A stretch of 40,814 bases of DNA from Campylobacterales bacterium. GTDB taxonomy: Bacteria; Campylobacterota; Campylobacteria; Campylobacterales; Sulfurimonadaceae. The stretch is taken from positions 1-40,814 of the forward strand of contig JAFGUB010000049.1 of the NCBI GenBank assembly GCA_016938735.1. Direction: 5' to 3'. Made by a program: the position numbers and the translations under genes. Below are positions 1 to 7,729 of this stretch, piece after piece. The number at the start of each line of letters is the position of its first letter. Position 1 is the first letter of the stretch. The notes under the pieces were generated by a model that saw only the letters and a list, made by a program, of their open reading frames with translations, ran no database searches and was not told the DNA's origin.

Positions 1-59
1 AAGCCCTCCTTCGCTGATAATACTGCATCTTTCAGGTGTGGGAATGTAGGCCGCTGCAT
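1..59 (-). CDS. possible 5' end of an unidentified gene, running off the window
   Basis: An ATG at 59-57 on the minus strand opens a frame that stays open to the window edge (about 19 codons, starting MQRPTFPHLKDAV). The same frame is also open upstream for some 35 codons rich in Lys, back to an in-frame stop inside the end of pabB, but without a usual start codon there. Bases 60-136 are very A/T rich and hold an AAGGAG-like stretch (minus strand) that is too far from the ATG to be its normal binding site. I do not recognise the product. It could be a chance frame. Confidence 0.2.
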   Translation of the reverse strand, partial: MQRPTFPHLKDAVLSAKEG

Positions 60-136
60 AGTTCTTTTGGGTTTTCTTTTCTTTTTTTTATCTCCTTCTT
101 GTTTTATAATCTTGATTTTGTTTACAATAAATTCTT

Positions 137-1066
137 TTATGGTATATAAACCTTCTCTAACATCTCTGTATATTCATCCATACTCTTACTGTCGAGGGTA
201 ATGCCCCCGCCACTTTTGTAGATCAGTTGTTCTCCATTTTGCTCGATAAATCGGATCATTACGGCACTCTCAAGTTTTTTCCCGTCATAGATGCCGAATA
301 CCCCGCTAAAGTAGCCTCTGTCGTAGCCTTCTATATGTTTTAAAATACGAACCGTGCTGATTTTCGGCGTGCCGCTGATGCTGCCTGCCGGTAACAGTTT
401 TCGAATCATGGTACCGAGATGACTACGCCAGTCGCTAGGGAGTGTTCCGCTGATATGCGAGCTTACATGTAAGAGCCTTTTTGCCCCTGCCGCAATAGTC
501 TGTGTGTATCGGAAGCGCTCAACGGTAACCTGGGTCGCAATCTGACTTAGATCGTTTCGAAGTAGATCGACGATCATAGTGTGTTCTGCCATCTCTTTGG
601 GATTGGCAAGGATACGTGACTCTGCATCTTGAATATCAGCGTCGATAGTCCCTTTCATCGGAAAGGTGTTGATGGTGTCGTTTTCAATGGTGATGAAGGG
701 CTCTGGAGAGAAGCAGACGAATTGATCTTTTACATGTAAGCGGTACGGTGCATCGGAACGTTCAAAAATTTCTCGAAGCGTGAGGTTGGTTGTGATTGGC
801 GTGGGTTGGGTAAGGTTGGCTAGGTAGGTATTGCCGCGACGGATCTCTTCGATCAATGCATCAAATTTGTCTTTGTAGGTCGTATAAGGGATCGGGGTGC
901 GCGAGAGTGTTTTGTCGCCGTTCTTTGGGTGTTCTCTGATCGCATAGGCGATCCCGTGCGCTTCAAGTGCGTCGAGCGGTATGACATGCGCTTTGCTTCC
1001 CAGATAATCGGTGTAAAAGAGAAAAGGGATTTGACTGGCCGCATAGCGGCTCATCAGTTCAAACAT
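137..1066 (-). CDS. pabB: aminodeoxychorismate synthase component I
   Basis: Uses chorismate and ammonia (from a PabA glutaminase, not in this window) to make 4-amino-4-deoxychorismate, a precursor of the folate p-aminobenzoate ring. The 309-residue protein is the short form carrying the chorismate-binding domain, ending in the typical EMLEKVY. The motif PMKGT is visible: the Lys is the catalytic residue that separates PabB from TrpE (which has Ala there), so I prefer PabB to anthranilate synthase. Conserved blocks [18 protein letters not shown] and YSGVFG-type ([10 protein letters not shown]) are present. The first ATG overlaps the pyrB stop by 8 bases, implying a bioD-pyrB-pabB transcript, though pyrB also has a candidate promoter. 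Two TTACATGTAA copies lie inside (463-472, 730-739), each read as Leu-His-Val. Confidence 0.93.
   Translation of the reverse strand: MFELMSRYAASQIPFLFYTDYLGSKAHVIPLDALEAHGIAYAIREHPKNGDKTLSRTPIPYTTYKDKFDALIEEIRRGNTYLANLTQPTPITTNLTLREIFERSDAPYRLHVKDQFVCFSPEPFITIENDTINTFPMKGTIDADIQDAESRILANPKEMAEHTMIVDLLRNDLSQIATQVTVERFRYTQTIAAGAKRLLHVSSHISGTLPSDWRSHLGTMIRKLLPAGSISGTPKISTVRILKHIEGYDRGYFSGVFGIYDGKKLESAVMIRFIEQNGEQLIYKSGGGITLDSKSMDEYTEMLEKVYIP
463..472. repeat. TTACATGTAA copy in pabB
   Basis: Exact palindrome; read on the minus coding strand as Leu-His-Val followed by Ser. Confidence 0.95.
730..739. repeat. TTACATGTAA copy in pabB
   Basis: Exact palindrome; read in pabB as Leu-His-Val-Lys. Confidence 0.95.
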
Positions 1067-1934
1067 CGGCGATCAGTTTTTTGAGCACCGCCATACGGAT
1101 CAGCACACCGTTAGAGACCTGTTGCAGCACTTTTGAACGGGGGTCGGCGAGCAGCGCATCGTCGATATCGATATTGCGGTGTACGGGGCCCGGATGCATG
1201 ACGATAATGTCGCGGTCGCCTAGGAGCTTTTGGGTGATACAAAAATCGCTGGCGTAGTCTTTGAGCGAAGCGTAGACGGGGTAGGAGTGGCGCTCTGTCT
1301 GGGTGCGAAGGCTCATCACCACATCGACGTGATCGATAATGTCACGCAGATTATCTGACGTTTCAAGCGGACTTTTGGGGATAAACTGCGGTGGGCCTAC
1401 AAGGATGACCTTCAGGCCGTAGCGTGTGAGTAGCTCAATATTGCTGTTGGCGACACGGGAGTTCTTGATATCGCCGACGATGGCAACCCTTTTGCCGCGC
1501 ACCTCTTTGAAATGTTGCTTCATGGTGTAGAGATCGAGCAGGGCTTGGGTGGGATGTGCATGCGCACCGTCACCTGCGTTGATGATACTCGCACGGGTGT
1601 GGTTGGCCAGAATCTGCGGAACGCCCGCGTTGGCATGACGAACGATCATGGCGTGCGGCCCCATCGCGTCTAGGTTGGTGGCCGTATCGACGAGGGTCTC
1701 CCCTTTTTTGGTGGAGCTTTTGGCGACGTCAAGGTGGACTACATCGGCACCAAGCCGACGCGCGGCGATCTCGAATGAGCTGCGGGTGCGGGTGGAGTTT
1801 TCAAAAAAGAGGGTGATGATGATGCGGTCTTGCAAGATGCGCTCAAAGCGTCCGTCGCTGTAACGTGTTGCGTCGGCAAAAAGCGCGTCAATCTCTTCGA
1901 GGCTCAAATCGTCGGTTCGGATGAGATGGCGCAT
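1059..1934 (-). CDS. pyrB: aspartate carbamoyltransferase catalytic subunit
   Basis: Condenses carbamoyl phosphate with aspartate, the first committed step of pyrimidine synthesis. At 291 residues it has the usual catalytic-chain length. The carbamoyl-phosphate signature [13 protein letters not shown] is near residue 43, followed by the STKKGE loop, the HPTQALLDL block and HPGP near residue 245. No regulatory chain (pyrI) is adjacent. The ATG at 1934 has AAGGAAG just upstream and a TATACT box at 1958-1963. The 3' end overlaps the start of pabB by 8 bases, so the two are probably co-translated. Confidence 0.96.
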   Translation of the reverse strand: MRHLIRTDDLSLEEIDALFADATRYSDGRFERILQDRIIITLFFENSTRTRSSFEIAARRLGADVVHLDVAKSSTKKGETLVDTATNLDAMGPHAMIVRHANAGVPQILANHTRASIINAGDGAHAHPTQALLDLYTMKQHFKEVRGKRVAIVGDIKNSRVANSNIELLTRYGLKVILVGPPQFIPKSPLETSDNLRDIIDHVDVVMSLRTQTERHSYPVYASLKDYASDFCITQKLLGDRDIIVMHPGPVHRNIDIDDALLADPRSKVLQQVSNGVLIRMAVLKKLIADV

Positions 1935-1957
1935 GATTCTTCCTTGTTTTATTCGGC

Positions 1958-1963
1958 AGTATA
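1958..1963 (-). promoter_or_regulatory. candidate -10 box for pyrB
   Basis: TATACT on the minus strand, 24 bases before the pyrB ATG, in the 41-base bioD-pyrB gap. No clear -35 is seen, which is usual in Campylobacterota. Confidence 0.45.
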
Positions 1964-1975
1964 ACGGATGGCGGC

Positions 1976-2617
1976 TTAGTTTATAAGGGCCTTTGCCAGC
2001 GCTTCAAGCCCCTGATCCGTTCTAAAATAACCCGGAAAACGGGTGTTAAAATAGGGGGCGCTGATCCGATCAAAGGTATTATCGCCTCCATGCAGATTGA
2101 CGATCCACTCATGTGCGATTTGACGGTTTTGCAGCGCTTCAAGGCTCAGCAGGGTATCGTTGATGCACCCCAGCGATGCGTGGGTGACGAGCAGGGCTTT
2201 GGCCTCAAAAAGCGGGATCAAGTCGATCATCATCCCCGCTTCATCGACCGGAACGAGCAGCCCGCCGGCCCCTTCGATCAGCAAAATATCACAGTGCGCT
2301 TCGAGACGCGTAGCAGCCTCAAGCAGTCGTGTGCGTTCAATTAGGCGGCCTTGATTGGCCACATACGGGGCTGCGGGCAAAGCAAAAGTGAAGGTGACGA
2401 CATCGCTTACATGTAACGAAGCGGCATGCGGATTGAGCGTGCGCATCAGGCCATAGAGCGCTTGTGCATCGACGGGATGATTTTCGACGCCTGTTTCGAT
2501 CGGTTTGTAGGCGCAGACTCGAAGTCCTTGGTCGGCGTAATGGCGCATGAGCTGCAGGGTCGTATGCGTTTTTCCGACATTGGTATTGGTGGCGGTGACG
2601 AAGATCCGTTTAGCCAA
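1976..2617 (-). CDS. bioD: dethiobiotin synthetase
   Basis: ATP-dependent closure of the ureido ring of dethiobiotin from 7,8-diaminopelargonate and CO2, the penultimate step of biotin synthesis. The 213-residue protein opens with a P-loop ([10 protein letters not shown], residues 7-16), followed by YKPIETG with the conserved Lys and the EGAGGLLVP block near residue 115. The start codon is TTG at 2617, chosen because it places the P-loop at the usual position and has AAAGG upstream. No other biotin gene is nearby. A TTACATGTAA copy at 2407-2416 encodes Leu-His-Val-Ser. Confidence 0.94.
   Translation of the reverse strand: MAKRIFVTATNTNVGKTHTTLQLMRHYADQGLRVCAYKPIETGVENHPVDAQALYGLMRTLNPHAASLHVSDVVTFTFALPAAPYVANQGRLIERTRLLEAATRLEAHCDILLIEGAGGLLVPVDEAGMMIDLIPLFEAKALLVTHASLGCINDTLLSLEALQNRQIAHEWIVNLHGGDNTFDRISAPYFNTRFPGYFRTDQGLEALAKALIN
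2407..2416. repeat. TTACATGTAA copy in bioD
   Basis: Exact palindrome; read as Leu-His-Val-Ser. Confidence 0.95.
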
Positions 2618-2653
2618 TTTTAGCCTTTACTGGGATATAATCGGCCAATTTTA
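2613..2653. repeat. direct repeat GCCAATTTTA in the bioD/metY divergent spacer
   Basis: GCCAATTTTA occurs at 2613-2622 and 2644-2653, 31 bases apart, one copy over the bioD start and one beside the metY -10 box. The spacing is near three helical turns, so an operator is possible, but chance is not excluded. Confidence 0.4.
2636..2641 (+). promoter_or_regulatory. -10 box for the metY-like gene
   Basis: Consensus TATAAT, 27 bases before the ATG at 2668, in the divergent spacer with bioD. Confidence 0.65.
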
Positions 2654-2667
2654 TATCAGGTATTCTA

Positions 2668-3903
2668 ATGAATCGCTTTGAAAAGTACAACACGCAACTG
2701 GTGCAGAAGATCGGCGCGAAAGAGGGGCCGATCTCGCCTTCGATCACCCATTCGGCTTCGTTTGGTTATGGCAGCTGCGAAACGGCGGAGGGGATTTTTG
2801 ACGGTAGTGTGAAAAAGCCGCTCTATGCCCGCGTAGGCAATCCGACCAGTGCCCAGCTTGAGTCGGTTTTGGCACAGATGGAGGGGGGAGTAGGCTCCGT
2901 GGCGACCGCTTCGGGGATGGCGGCGAGTGCTTTGGCGGTGATGTCGATTGTCAGCGCGGGCGATGAAGTGATCAGCATCGGCGGGCTTTTTGGGGGGAGT
3001 TATTCGCTGTTCAACGAGACCTTGCGCCGTTTTGGGGTTCAAAGCCACTTCTTTGCAGTCGATGACCTTGATGCGATTGAAGCAGCGATCAACGATCATA
3101 CCAAGCTGATCTTTTTAGAGAGTGTCGGCAACCCCAATCTGCAACTGCCCGATATCGCCGCCATCGGCGCGATTGCCCGCAAACAGGGCGTGGCGCTCGC
3201 GGTGGACAATACCGTCACACCGCTGTGCGTACGCCCTCTTGAGCTGGGTGCCGATATCGTGATCTATTCGACAACCAAGCTGATTACCGGTAACGCTTCG
3301 GCGCTGGGCGGGGCGGCGATCTATCGCGCGATTAACGAGAGTGAGGATAAGTTCAAAACGGAGCGCTATCAAGATTTGCACCCCTTTATGGAGAAGATGG
3401 GTGCGACGGCGCTGATCGGCGTGGCCAAAAAACGGGCCATGCGCGATCTGGGGATGAGCCCCGACGCTTTTGGCAGCTATCTGACGCTGCTGGGTCTTGA
3501 GACCTTGGGGCTGCGGATGGAGCGCATTGCACAAAGCGTTGAGCGGGTGGCTGCGGCGCTGCATCATACGGGCTTACATGTAAGCCATCCCTCACTCCTG
3601 CATCATCCGCATCATGAGCGCTATAAAACGCTTTTTGAGGGGGGATGCGGGCCGCTTTTGACCATCGATTGCGCCGACAAAAGTGAAGCGTTTAGGCTGC
3701 TCAATCGCCTCAAGCTCACCACCATCACCGCCAATATCGGCGACAGCCGTACCCTTGCGCTGCACATGGCTTCGACCATCTATCGGGATTTCGACGCGCC
3801 GACACGCGCTTTTTTGGGGATTACGCCGGGATTGATCCGCGTCTCTATCGGGCTGGAGTCGCCTCAGGACATCATTGATGATTTTGTTCAAGCTGCGACG
3901 TGA
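2668..3903 (+). CDS. metY: O-acetylhomoserine sulfhydrylase-type PLP enzyme
   Basis: Member of the Cys/Met-metabolism PLP family (fold type I). The likely reaction is replacement of the acetyl group of O-acetylhomoserine by sulfide or methanethiol to give homocysteine or methionine. The 411-residue protein shows YARVGNPT near residue 52, the ATASGMAA cofactor loop near 90, and the Schiff-base Lys in YSTTKLITG near residue 205. Length and the T-K-L-I-T-G context fit sulfhydrylases better than cystathionine synthases, but exact substrate cannot be fixed from sequence. It is a single gene with its own promoter. A TTACATGTAA copy, here a 16-bp perfect palindrome (3571-3586), encodes Leu-His-Val-Ser. 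Confidence 0.85.
   Translation: MNRFEKYNTQLVQKIGAKEGPISPSITHSASFGYGSCETAEGIFDGSVKKPLYARVGNPTSAQLESVLAQMEGGVGSVATASGMAASALAVMSIVSAGDEVISIGGLFGGSYSLFNETLRRFGVQSHFFAVDDLDAIEAAINDHTKLIFLESVGNPNLQLPDIAAIGAIARKQGVALAVDNTVTPLCVRPLELGADIVIYSTTKLITGNASALGGAAIYRAINESEDKFKTERYQDLHPFMEKMGATALIGVAKKRAMRDLGMSPDAFGSYLTLLGLETLGLRMERIAQSVERVAAALHHTGLHVSHPSLLHHPHHERYKTLFEGGCGPLLTIDCADKSEAFRLLNRLKLTTITANIGDSRTLALHMASTIYRDFDAPTRAFLGITPGLIRVSIGLESPQDIIDDFVQAAT
3574..3583. repeat. TTACATGTAA copy in the metY-like gene
   Basis: Core of a 16-bp perfect palindrome, GGCTTACATGTAAGCC at 3571-3586; read as Leu-His-Val-Ser. Confidence 0.95.
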
Positions 3904-3978
3904 ACCAAAGTTGCATTGACGAGGCATAAGTGTTGAGGCTTACGCTTTGTCTTAAGAGAAACGATATTCAAGCCCTGT

Positions 3979-3984
3979 TATAGT
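3979..3984 (+). promoter_or_regulatory. candidate -10 box for the clpS-clpA-aat operon
   Basis: TATAGT, 28 bases before the clpS start, inside the 108-base spacer. The start codon is preceded by AAGGATC as binding site. Confidence 0.45.
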
Positions 3985-3993
3985 ACCCCAACT

Positions 3994-4003
3994 TTACATG
4001 CAA
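3994..4003. repeat. variant palindrome TTACATGCAA in the clpS leader
   Basis: One change from TTACATGTAA. It lies between the putative -10 box and the clpS start, so it would sit at or near the transcription start. Confidence 0.6.
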
Positions 4004-4011
4004 GGATCCGC

Positions 4012-4311
4012 TTGAGTACGAAAAGAGCGTATGAGATCACATCTGAGCTGTCGCTCGCAGAACCCAAAATGTACAAAGTCGTGATGCTCAACGATGATTA
4101 CACGTCGATGGATTTTGTCATCGACATCTTGATGAGCATCTTTCACAAAAGCTATCAGGAGGCAGAAGCCATTATGCTTGACATTCACAAAAAGAACCGC
4201 GGCGTCTGCGGGGTCTACACCTACGAGGTGGCCGAAACGAAGGTGGCTCAGGTGAGCCGCTTGGCGCGCGAGCAGGGTTTTCCGCTCAAAGCCGTGATTG
4301 AGGAGGCGTAA
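4012..4311 (+). CDS. clpS: ATP-dependent Clp protease adaptor ClpS
   Basis: Recognises N-degron substrates (Leu, Phe, Trp, Tyr at the N terminus) and hands them to ClpA-ClpP. The 99-residue protein has the ClpS core: YKVVMLNDDYTSMDFVI with the Asn-Asp-Asp binding-pocket residues, the HKKNRGVCGVYTYEVAETK stretch with the conserved His, and a C-terminal helix. The start codon is TTG at 4012 with AAGGATC upstream. It is followed without a gap by clpA, and then by aat, so adaptor, unfoldase and the transferase that creates the degron are made together. Confidence 0.95.
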   Translation: MSTKRAYEITSELSLAEPKMYKVVMLNDDYTSMDFVIDILMSIFHKSYQEAEAIMLDIHKKNRGVCGVYTYEVAETKVAQVSRLAREQGFPLKAVIEEA

Positions 4312-6492
4312 ATGATCAGTGCCGAACTCAATGCCGTCTTTCAAAAAGCGCTCAGCTTCGCCAAAGATCAGCGCCACGAATACCTCACCATCGAGCATGT
4401 CTTTTTCGCCGCGACGGGCTCCAAAGAGGGGATCGACATTTTGCGCGAGTGCGGCGCGGACGCGGCGCAGCTGCGTGAGCAGATGGGGCGCTACATCCAA
4501 GAGCACATCCATCCGCTGCCTGAGGGGGTGCGCCAGGAGCCCTTCGAGACGGTCGCGCTCTCAAGGCTGATCGATCAGATGGTGCGCCATATCCAAAGTG
4601 CGCAGAAGCAGCAAGCCGACGTCGGGGATCTGTTGGCGGCCATCTTTGAGGAGGAGCACTCCTACGCCGCGATGCTGCTGGGTGAGCACGACATCAAAAG
4701 GGTGGACGTGCTGGAGGTGATCTCGCACCGCGACATCGAAGCGCAAGGAGGCAGCGACGAGGAGAGCGCACTCTCTAAGTACGCCATTGAGCTGGTCGCA
4801 AAAGCCAAGATCGGCAAGATCGATCCGGTGGTGGGTCGCGGGGATGAAGTGGAGCGTGTCATTCAGACGCTCTGTCGGCGTAAAAAGAACAATCCGCTGC
4901 TGGTCGGCGAGCCGGGCGTGGGCAAAACGGCCATCGCAGAGGGGTTGGCATTGCGCATCGCTGCCGACGAGGTGCCGGACATTTTGCGCCACGCGCCGCT
5001 CTATGCGCTTGATCTGGGCGCGATGCTGGCGGGGACTAAATACCGAGGCGACTTTGAAAAGCGGCTCAAAGCGGTGATTGATGAGCTTAAACAGCACCAA
5101 AATGCCATTATGTTTATCGACGAGATTCACACCATCGTGGGCGCGGGCGCGGTGAGCGGGGGGAGCATGGACGCCTCCAATCAGCTCAAACCCGCGCTTG
5201 CTTCGGGAGAGCTGCGCTGTATGGGGGCGACCACCTTTAGCGAGTACCGCAACATCTTTGAAAAAGATCGGGCGCTCAGCCGCCGTTTTGCCAAGATCGA
5301 CGTGGACGAGCCGACGCAGGAGGAGAGCTTTTTGATCCTTAAGGGGCTGCGCGACAAGTATGAGAAGCACCACGGCGTCAAGTACACCGACAAGGCGCTG
5401 CGCGCGGCGGTGGAGCTCTCAAAGAAGTTTATTTCCGAGCGCTTTTTGCCCGACGTGGCGATCGATCTGATCGATGAGTCGGGGGCTTCGTTTCATCTTA
5501 AAAAGCACAAGCGCACCACCGTGACTCCTTATGATATCGAAGCGATTATCGCCAAAATCACGGGCGTGCCGACGTCGCGCATCGGCGAAGACGACATCGA
5601 AGCGCTGCGCCATCTCGAAGCACGGCTCAAAACGCGGGTGATCGGGCAGGATCGGGCGGTCGAAATCGTCGCAAAGGCGATCAAACGTTCACGCGTGGGG
5701 TTGGGTGCCACAGATCGTCCCATCGCTTCATTTTTGTTTGCGGGGCCTACGGGGGTTGGTAAAACGGAGCTGGCGCGCGCACTGGCGGAGGTGAGCGGAG
5801 TGCATTTCGAGCGCTTTGATATGAGCGAATATATGGAGAAACATGCGGTAAGCCGTCTGGTGGGCTCACCTCCGGGTTATGTGGGGTTTGAGCAGGGTGG
5901 CTTGCTGACCGAAGCGATCCGCAAGCACCCCTACACGGTGCTTTTGCTTGATGAGATTGAAAAGGCGCATCCCGAGCTGATCAACATTTTGCTGCAGGTA
6001 ATGGACAGCGCGACGCTCACTGACAACAACGGCTACAAGGCTAATTTTCGCAATGTCATTATCATCATGACTTCCAACGTCGGGGCATCTGAAGCCAAAG
6101 TGATGGGCTTTAACGCCGATCAGTCACTCTCGCGCGGCAATGCCCTCAAATCCTTTTTTACTCCGGAATTTCGCAACCGCCTTGACGCCGTGGTGGAGTT
6201 TGCGCCGCTTGAGATGCCCATTGTCGAGCAGATCGTGCGTAAGTTTATCGTTGAACTCAACACGGATCTGAAGAAGAAAAAGGTATCGATTACGCTGAGC
6301 GACAAAGCTGTCGGTTATCTGGCGCAGATGGGCTACGATCCGCAGATGGGTGCGCGCCCGCTTGCTCGGGTGATCCAAGTGCGCATTAAAGACCCGCTCA
6401 CGGAAGCGCTGCTGTTCGGGACGCTGAAAAACGGCGGTAAAGTAGCGATTGACTACCAAAAATCCGCCCTCAGTTTTGACTATTTGGCGTGA
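4312..6492 (+). CDS. clpA: ATP-dependent Clp protease ATP-binding subunit ClpA
   Basis: Hexameric AAA+ unfoldase that feeds substrates to ClpP. The 726-residue protein has an N-terminal Clp repeat domain (about 1-145), which binds ClpS. The first AAA+ module has Walker A GEPGVGKT at 199-206 and Walker B MFIDEIHT. The second has Walker A GPTGVGKT at 478-485 and [11 protein letters not shown]. The C-terminal domain contains the [10 protein letters not shown] block. The short linker without a long coiled coil distinguishes it from ClpB. Start ATG directly abuts the clpS stop; the stop overlaps the aat GTG by four bases. It contains no TTACATGTAA copy over 2.2 kb. Confidence 0.96.
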   Translation: MISAELNAVFQKALSFAKDQRHEYLTIEHVFFAATGSKEGIDILRECGADAAQLREQMGRYIQEHIHPLPEGVRQEPFETVALSRLIDQMVRHIQSAQKQQADVGDLLAAIFEEEHSYAAMLLGEHDIKRVDVLEVISHRDIEAQGGSDEESALSKYAIELVAKAKIGKIDPVVGRGDEVERVIQTLCRRKKNNPLLVGEPGVGKTAIAEGLALRIAADEVPDILRHAPLYALDLGAMLAGTKYRGDFEKRLKAVIDELKQHQNAIMFIDEIHTIVGAGAVSGGSMDASNQLKPALASGELRCMGATTFSEYRNIFEKDRALSRRFAKIDVDEPTQEESFLILKGLRDKYEKHHGVKYTDKALRAAVELSKKFISERFLPDVAIDLIDESGASFHLKKHKRTTVTPYDIEAIIAKITGVPTSRIGEDDIEALRHLEARLKTRVIGQDRAVEIVAKAIKRSRVGLGATDRPIASFLFAGPTGVGKTELARALAEVSGVHFERFDMSEYMEKHAVSRLVGSPPGYVGFEQGGLLTEAIRKHPYTVLLLDEIEKAHPELINILLQVMDSATLTDNNGYKANFRNVIIIMTSNVGASEAKVMGFNADQSLSRGNALKSFFTPEFRNRLDAVVEFAPLEMPIVEQIVRKFIVELNTDLKKKKVSITLSDKAVGYLAQMGYDPQMGARPLARVIQVRIKDPLTEALLFGTLKNGGKVAIDYQKSALSFDYLA

Positions 6493-7166
6493 TTCCGCAG
6501 CTTCGCTATCAGCTCGCCTTCCCTGATCCGCGTAGTGCCCATGAGAGCGGCATTGTCGCTTGGGGCGGCGATCTCTCCCCGAGTCGTTTGATGCTGGCGT
6601 ATCGAAGCGGCATCTTCCCTTGGTATTCCAAGGATGATCCAATTTTATGGTGGTCGCCCGATCCGCGCCTGATTTTGCCACTCTCAGCGTTCAAGTTACG
6701 GCGCTCGTTGCAAAAGCGGCGCAAGCACTTTGAGATCCGCTACGACAGCGCGTTTTGCGAGGTGATCCGCCACTGCGCGCAGGTGCCGCGCATGGGGCAG
6801 CAGGGGAGCTGGATTGTGCCTGAGATGATCGAAGCCTTTGAAGTGCTCCACGCAATGGGTTACGCGCACAGTGTCGAGGCCTATCATGAGGGTGTTTTGG
6901 CGGGCGGACTCTATGGCGTCGTTGTAGGTGGGGTCTTTTGCGGCGAATCGATGTTCGCCCTTGAGCGTGACGCTTCCAAAGCGGCGCTCGCACAGCTTGT
7001 GGAAGATTTGAGGCTTTGGGGTTTTGGATTCATCGACGCTCAGGTGCCGACAGAGCATCTCAAGAGTCTGGGGGCGATCGAAGTAGGGCGCGATCTTTTT
7101 TTGGAACAGCTCGCGCTTTGGCGGGACGTGGATACCGACCGCGCCGCTTTTGTGATGAAAAATTGA
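6489..7166 (+). CDS. aat: leucyl/phenylalanyl-tRNA-protein transferase
   Basis: Transfers Leu or Phe from aminoacyl-tRNA to proteins beginning with Lys or Arg, marking them for ClpS-ClpAP. The 225-residue protein has the family hallmarks: FPDPRSAHESGIVAWGGDLSP, RSGIFPWYSKDDPILWWSPDPR, GSWIVPEMIEAF, and GVFCGESMF near residue 155, followed by FIDAQVPTEHLKSLGA. The start is GTG at 6489 overlapping the clpA stop (GTGA), a typical coupled arrangement. Confidence 0.95.
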   Translation: MIPQLRYQLAFPDPRSAHESGIVAWGGDLSPSRLMLAYRSGIFPWYSKDDPILWWSPDPRLILPLSAFKLRRSLQKRRKHFEIRYDSAFCEVIRHCAQVPRMGQQGSWIVPEMIEAFEVLHAMGYAHSVEAYHEGVLAGGLYGVVVGGVFCGESMFALERDASKAALAQLVEDLRLWGFGFIDAQVPTEHLKSLGAIEVGRDLFLEQLALWRDVDTDRAAFVMKN

Positions 7167-7212
7167 TCTTTTTTGTCCTTTGAGAGTTAGGTCTGTTTAA
7201 GTTTGGCCTCTC

Positions 7213-7218
7213 TATAAT
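7213..7218 (+). promoter_or_regulatory. -10 box for the DUF3015 gene
   Basis: Consensus TATAAT, 27 bases before the ATG at 7245. The binding site is the AAAAAGGG run ahead of the start. The codon choice downstream suggests strong expression. Confidence 0.7.
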
Positions 7219-7244
7219 GCTCCATTCCAACAAAAAGGGTATCT

Positions 7245-7691
7245 ATGAAAAAAGTTCTTCTCTCTGTATTGGTTGCTGCGGCACTCTCAACTATGGCGTT
7301 TGCCGGTGTGAATGATCAAACCGGTTGCGGTCTTGGTTCACAAATCATCAAAGATGACAGTTCTGCGGTTCTGCTTGCACTTCAAGCGACCACCAACGGT
7401 ACTTCAGGCAACCAAACCTTCGGTATCACTTCAGGTACTTCAGGCTGTAAAAAAGTCAAATTCGTGATGAACGATGCGGCTCAAGAGTTTGTAGCGGGCA
7501 ACATGGACCAACTGGCTAAAGAGATCGCTATGGGTCAAGGCGAGTCTGTAGATACCTTGGCTGAACTGCTCAAAATCGAAGACAAAGCGGCGTTCGCTTC
7601 TGCGCTTCAGTACAACTATAACAGCATCTATACCTCAAGCAAAGTCGAGATGTCTGACGTCGTTACCAACATCTCTAACGTTGCGATCTAA
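7245..7691 (+). CDS. DUF3015 family secreted protein
   Basis: 148 residues with a clean Sec signal peptide (KK, hydrophobic core, cut after AFA at residue 20). The mature protein starts GVNDQTGCGLGSQ and has a second Cys in TSGCKKVKF, so one disulfide in the periplasm is plausible. The pattern GCGLGSQI...ATTNGTSGNQTFGITSGTSGC is the DUF3015 signature. Function is not known. Codon use (many GGT, AAA, CTT) differs from neighbours in the way typical of highly expressed genes. It has its own promoter and a strong terminator directly after the stop, followed by the DUF4105 gene. Confidence 0.85.
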   Translation: MKKVLLSVLVAAALSTMAFAGVNDQTGCGLGSQIIKDDSSAVLLALQATTNGTSGNQTFGITSGTSGCKKVKFVMNDAAQEFVAGNMDQLAKEIAMGQGESVDTLAELLKIEDKAAFASALQYNYNSIYTSSKVEMSDVVTNISNVAI

Positions 7692-7696
7692 TCTTG

Positions 7697-7722
7697 CTTG
7701 ACGGATCGCTCCGTCAAGTTTT
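7697..7722 (+). terminator. intrinsic terminator between the DUF3015 and DUF4105 genes
   Basis: Perfect 9-bp stem, CTTGACGGA (7697-7705) with TCCGTCAAG (7710-7718), loop TCGC, then TTTTCC. It lies 6 bases after the DUF3015 stop and ends just before the DUF4105 start, so expression of the second gene would need read-through or a weak promoter of its own. Confidence 0.88.
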
Positions 7723-7729
7723 CCTCTCA

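Noticed and set aside
105-110. TATAAT at 105-110 on the plus strand
   Set aside because: It points into the 3' end of pabB with no plus-strand gene after it; probably due to A/T richness.
2665-3927. Long minus-strand open frames opposite the metY-like gene, and similar antisense frames opposite clpA, lysA, dxs, leuS and the GGDEF gene
   Set aside because: They mirror the codon pattern of the real genes, have skewed composition, and show no recognisable domain.
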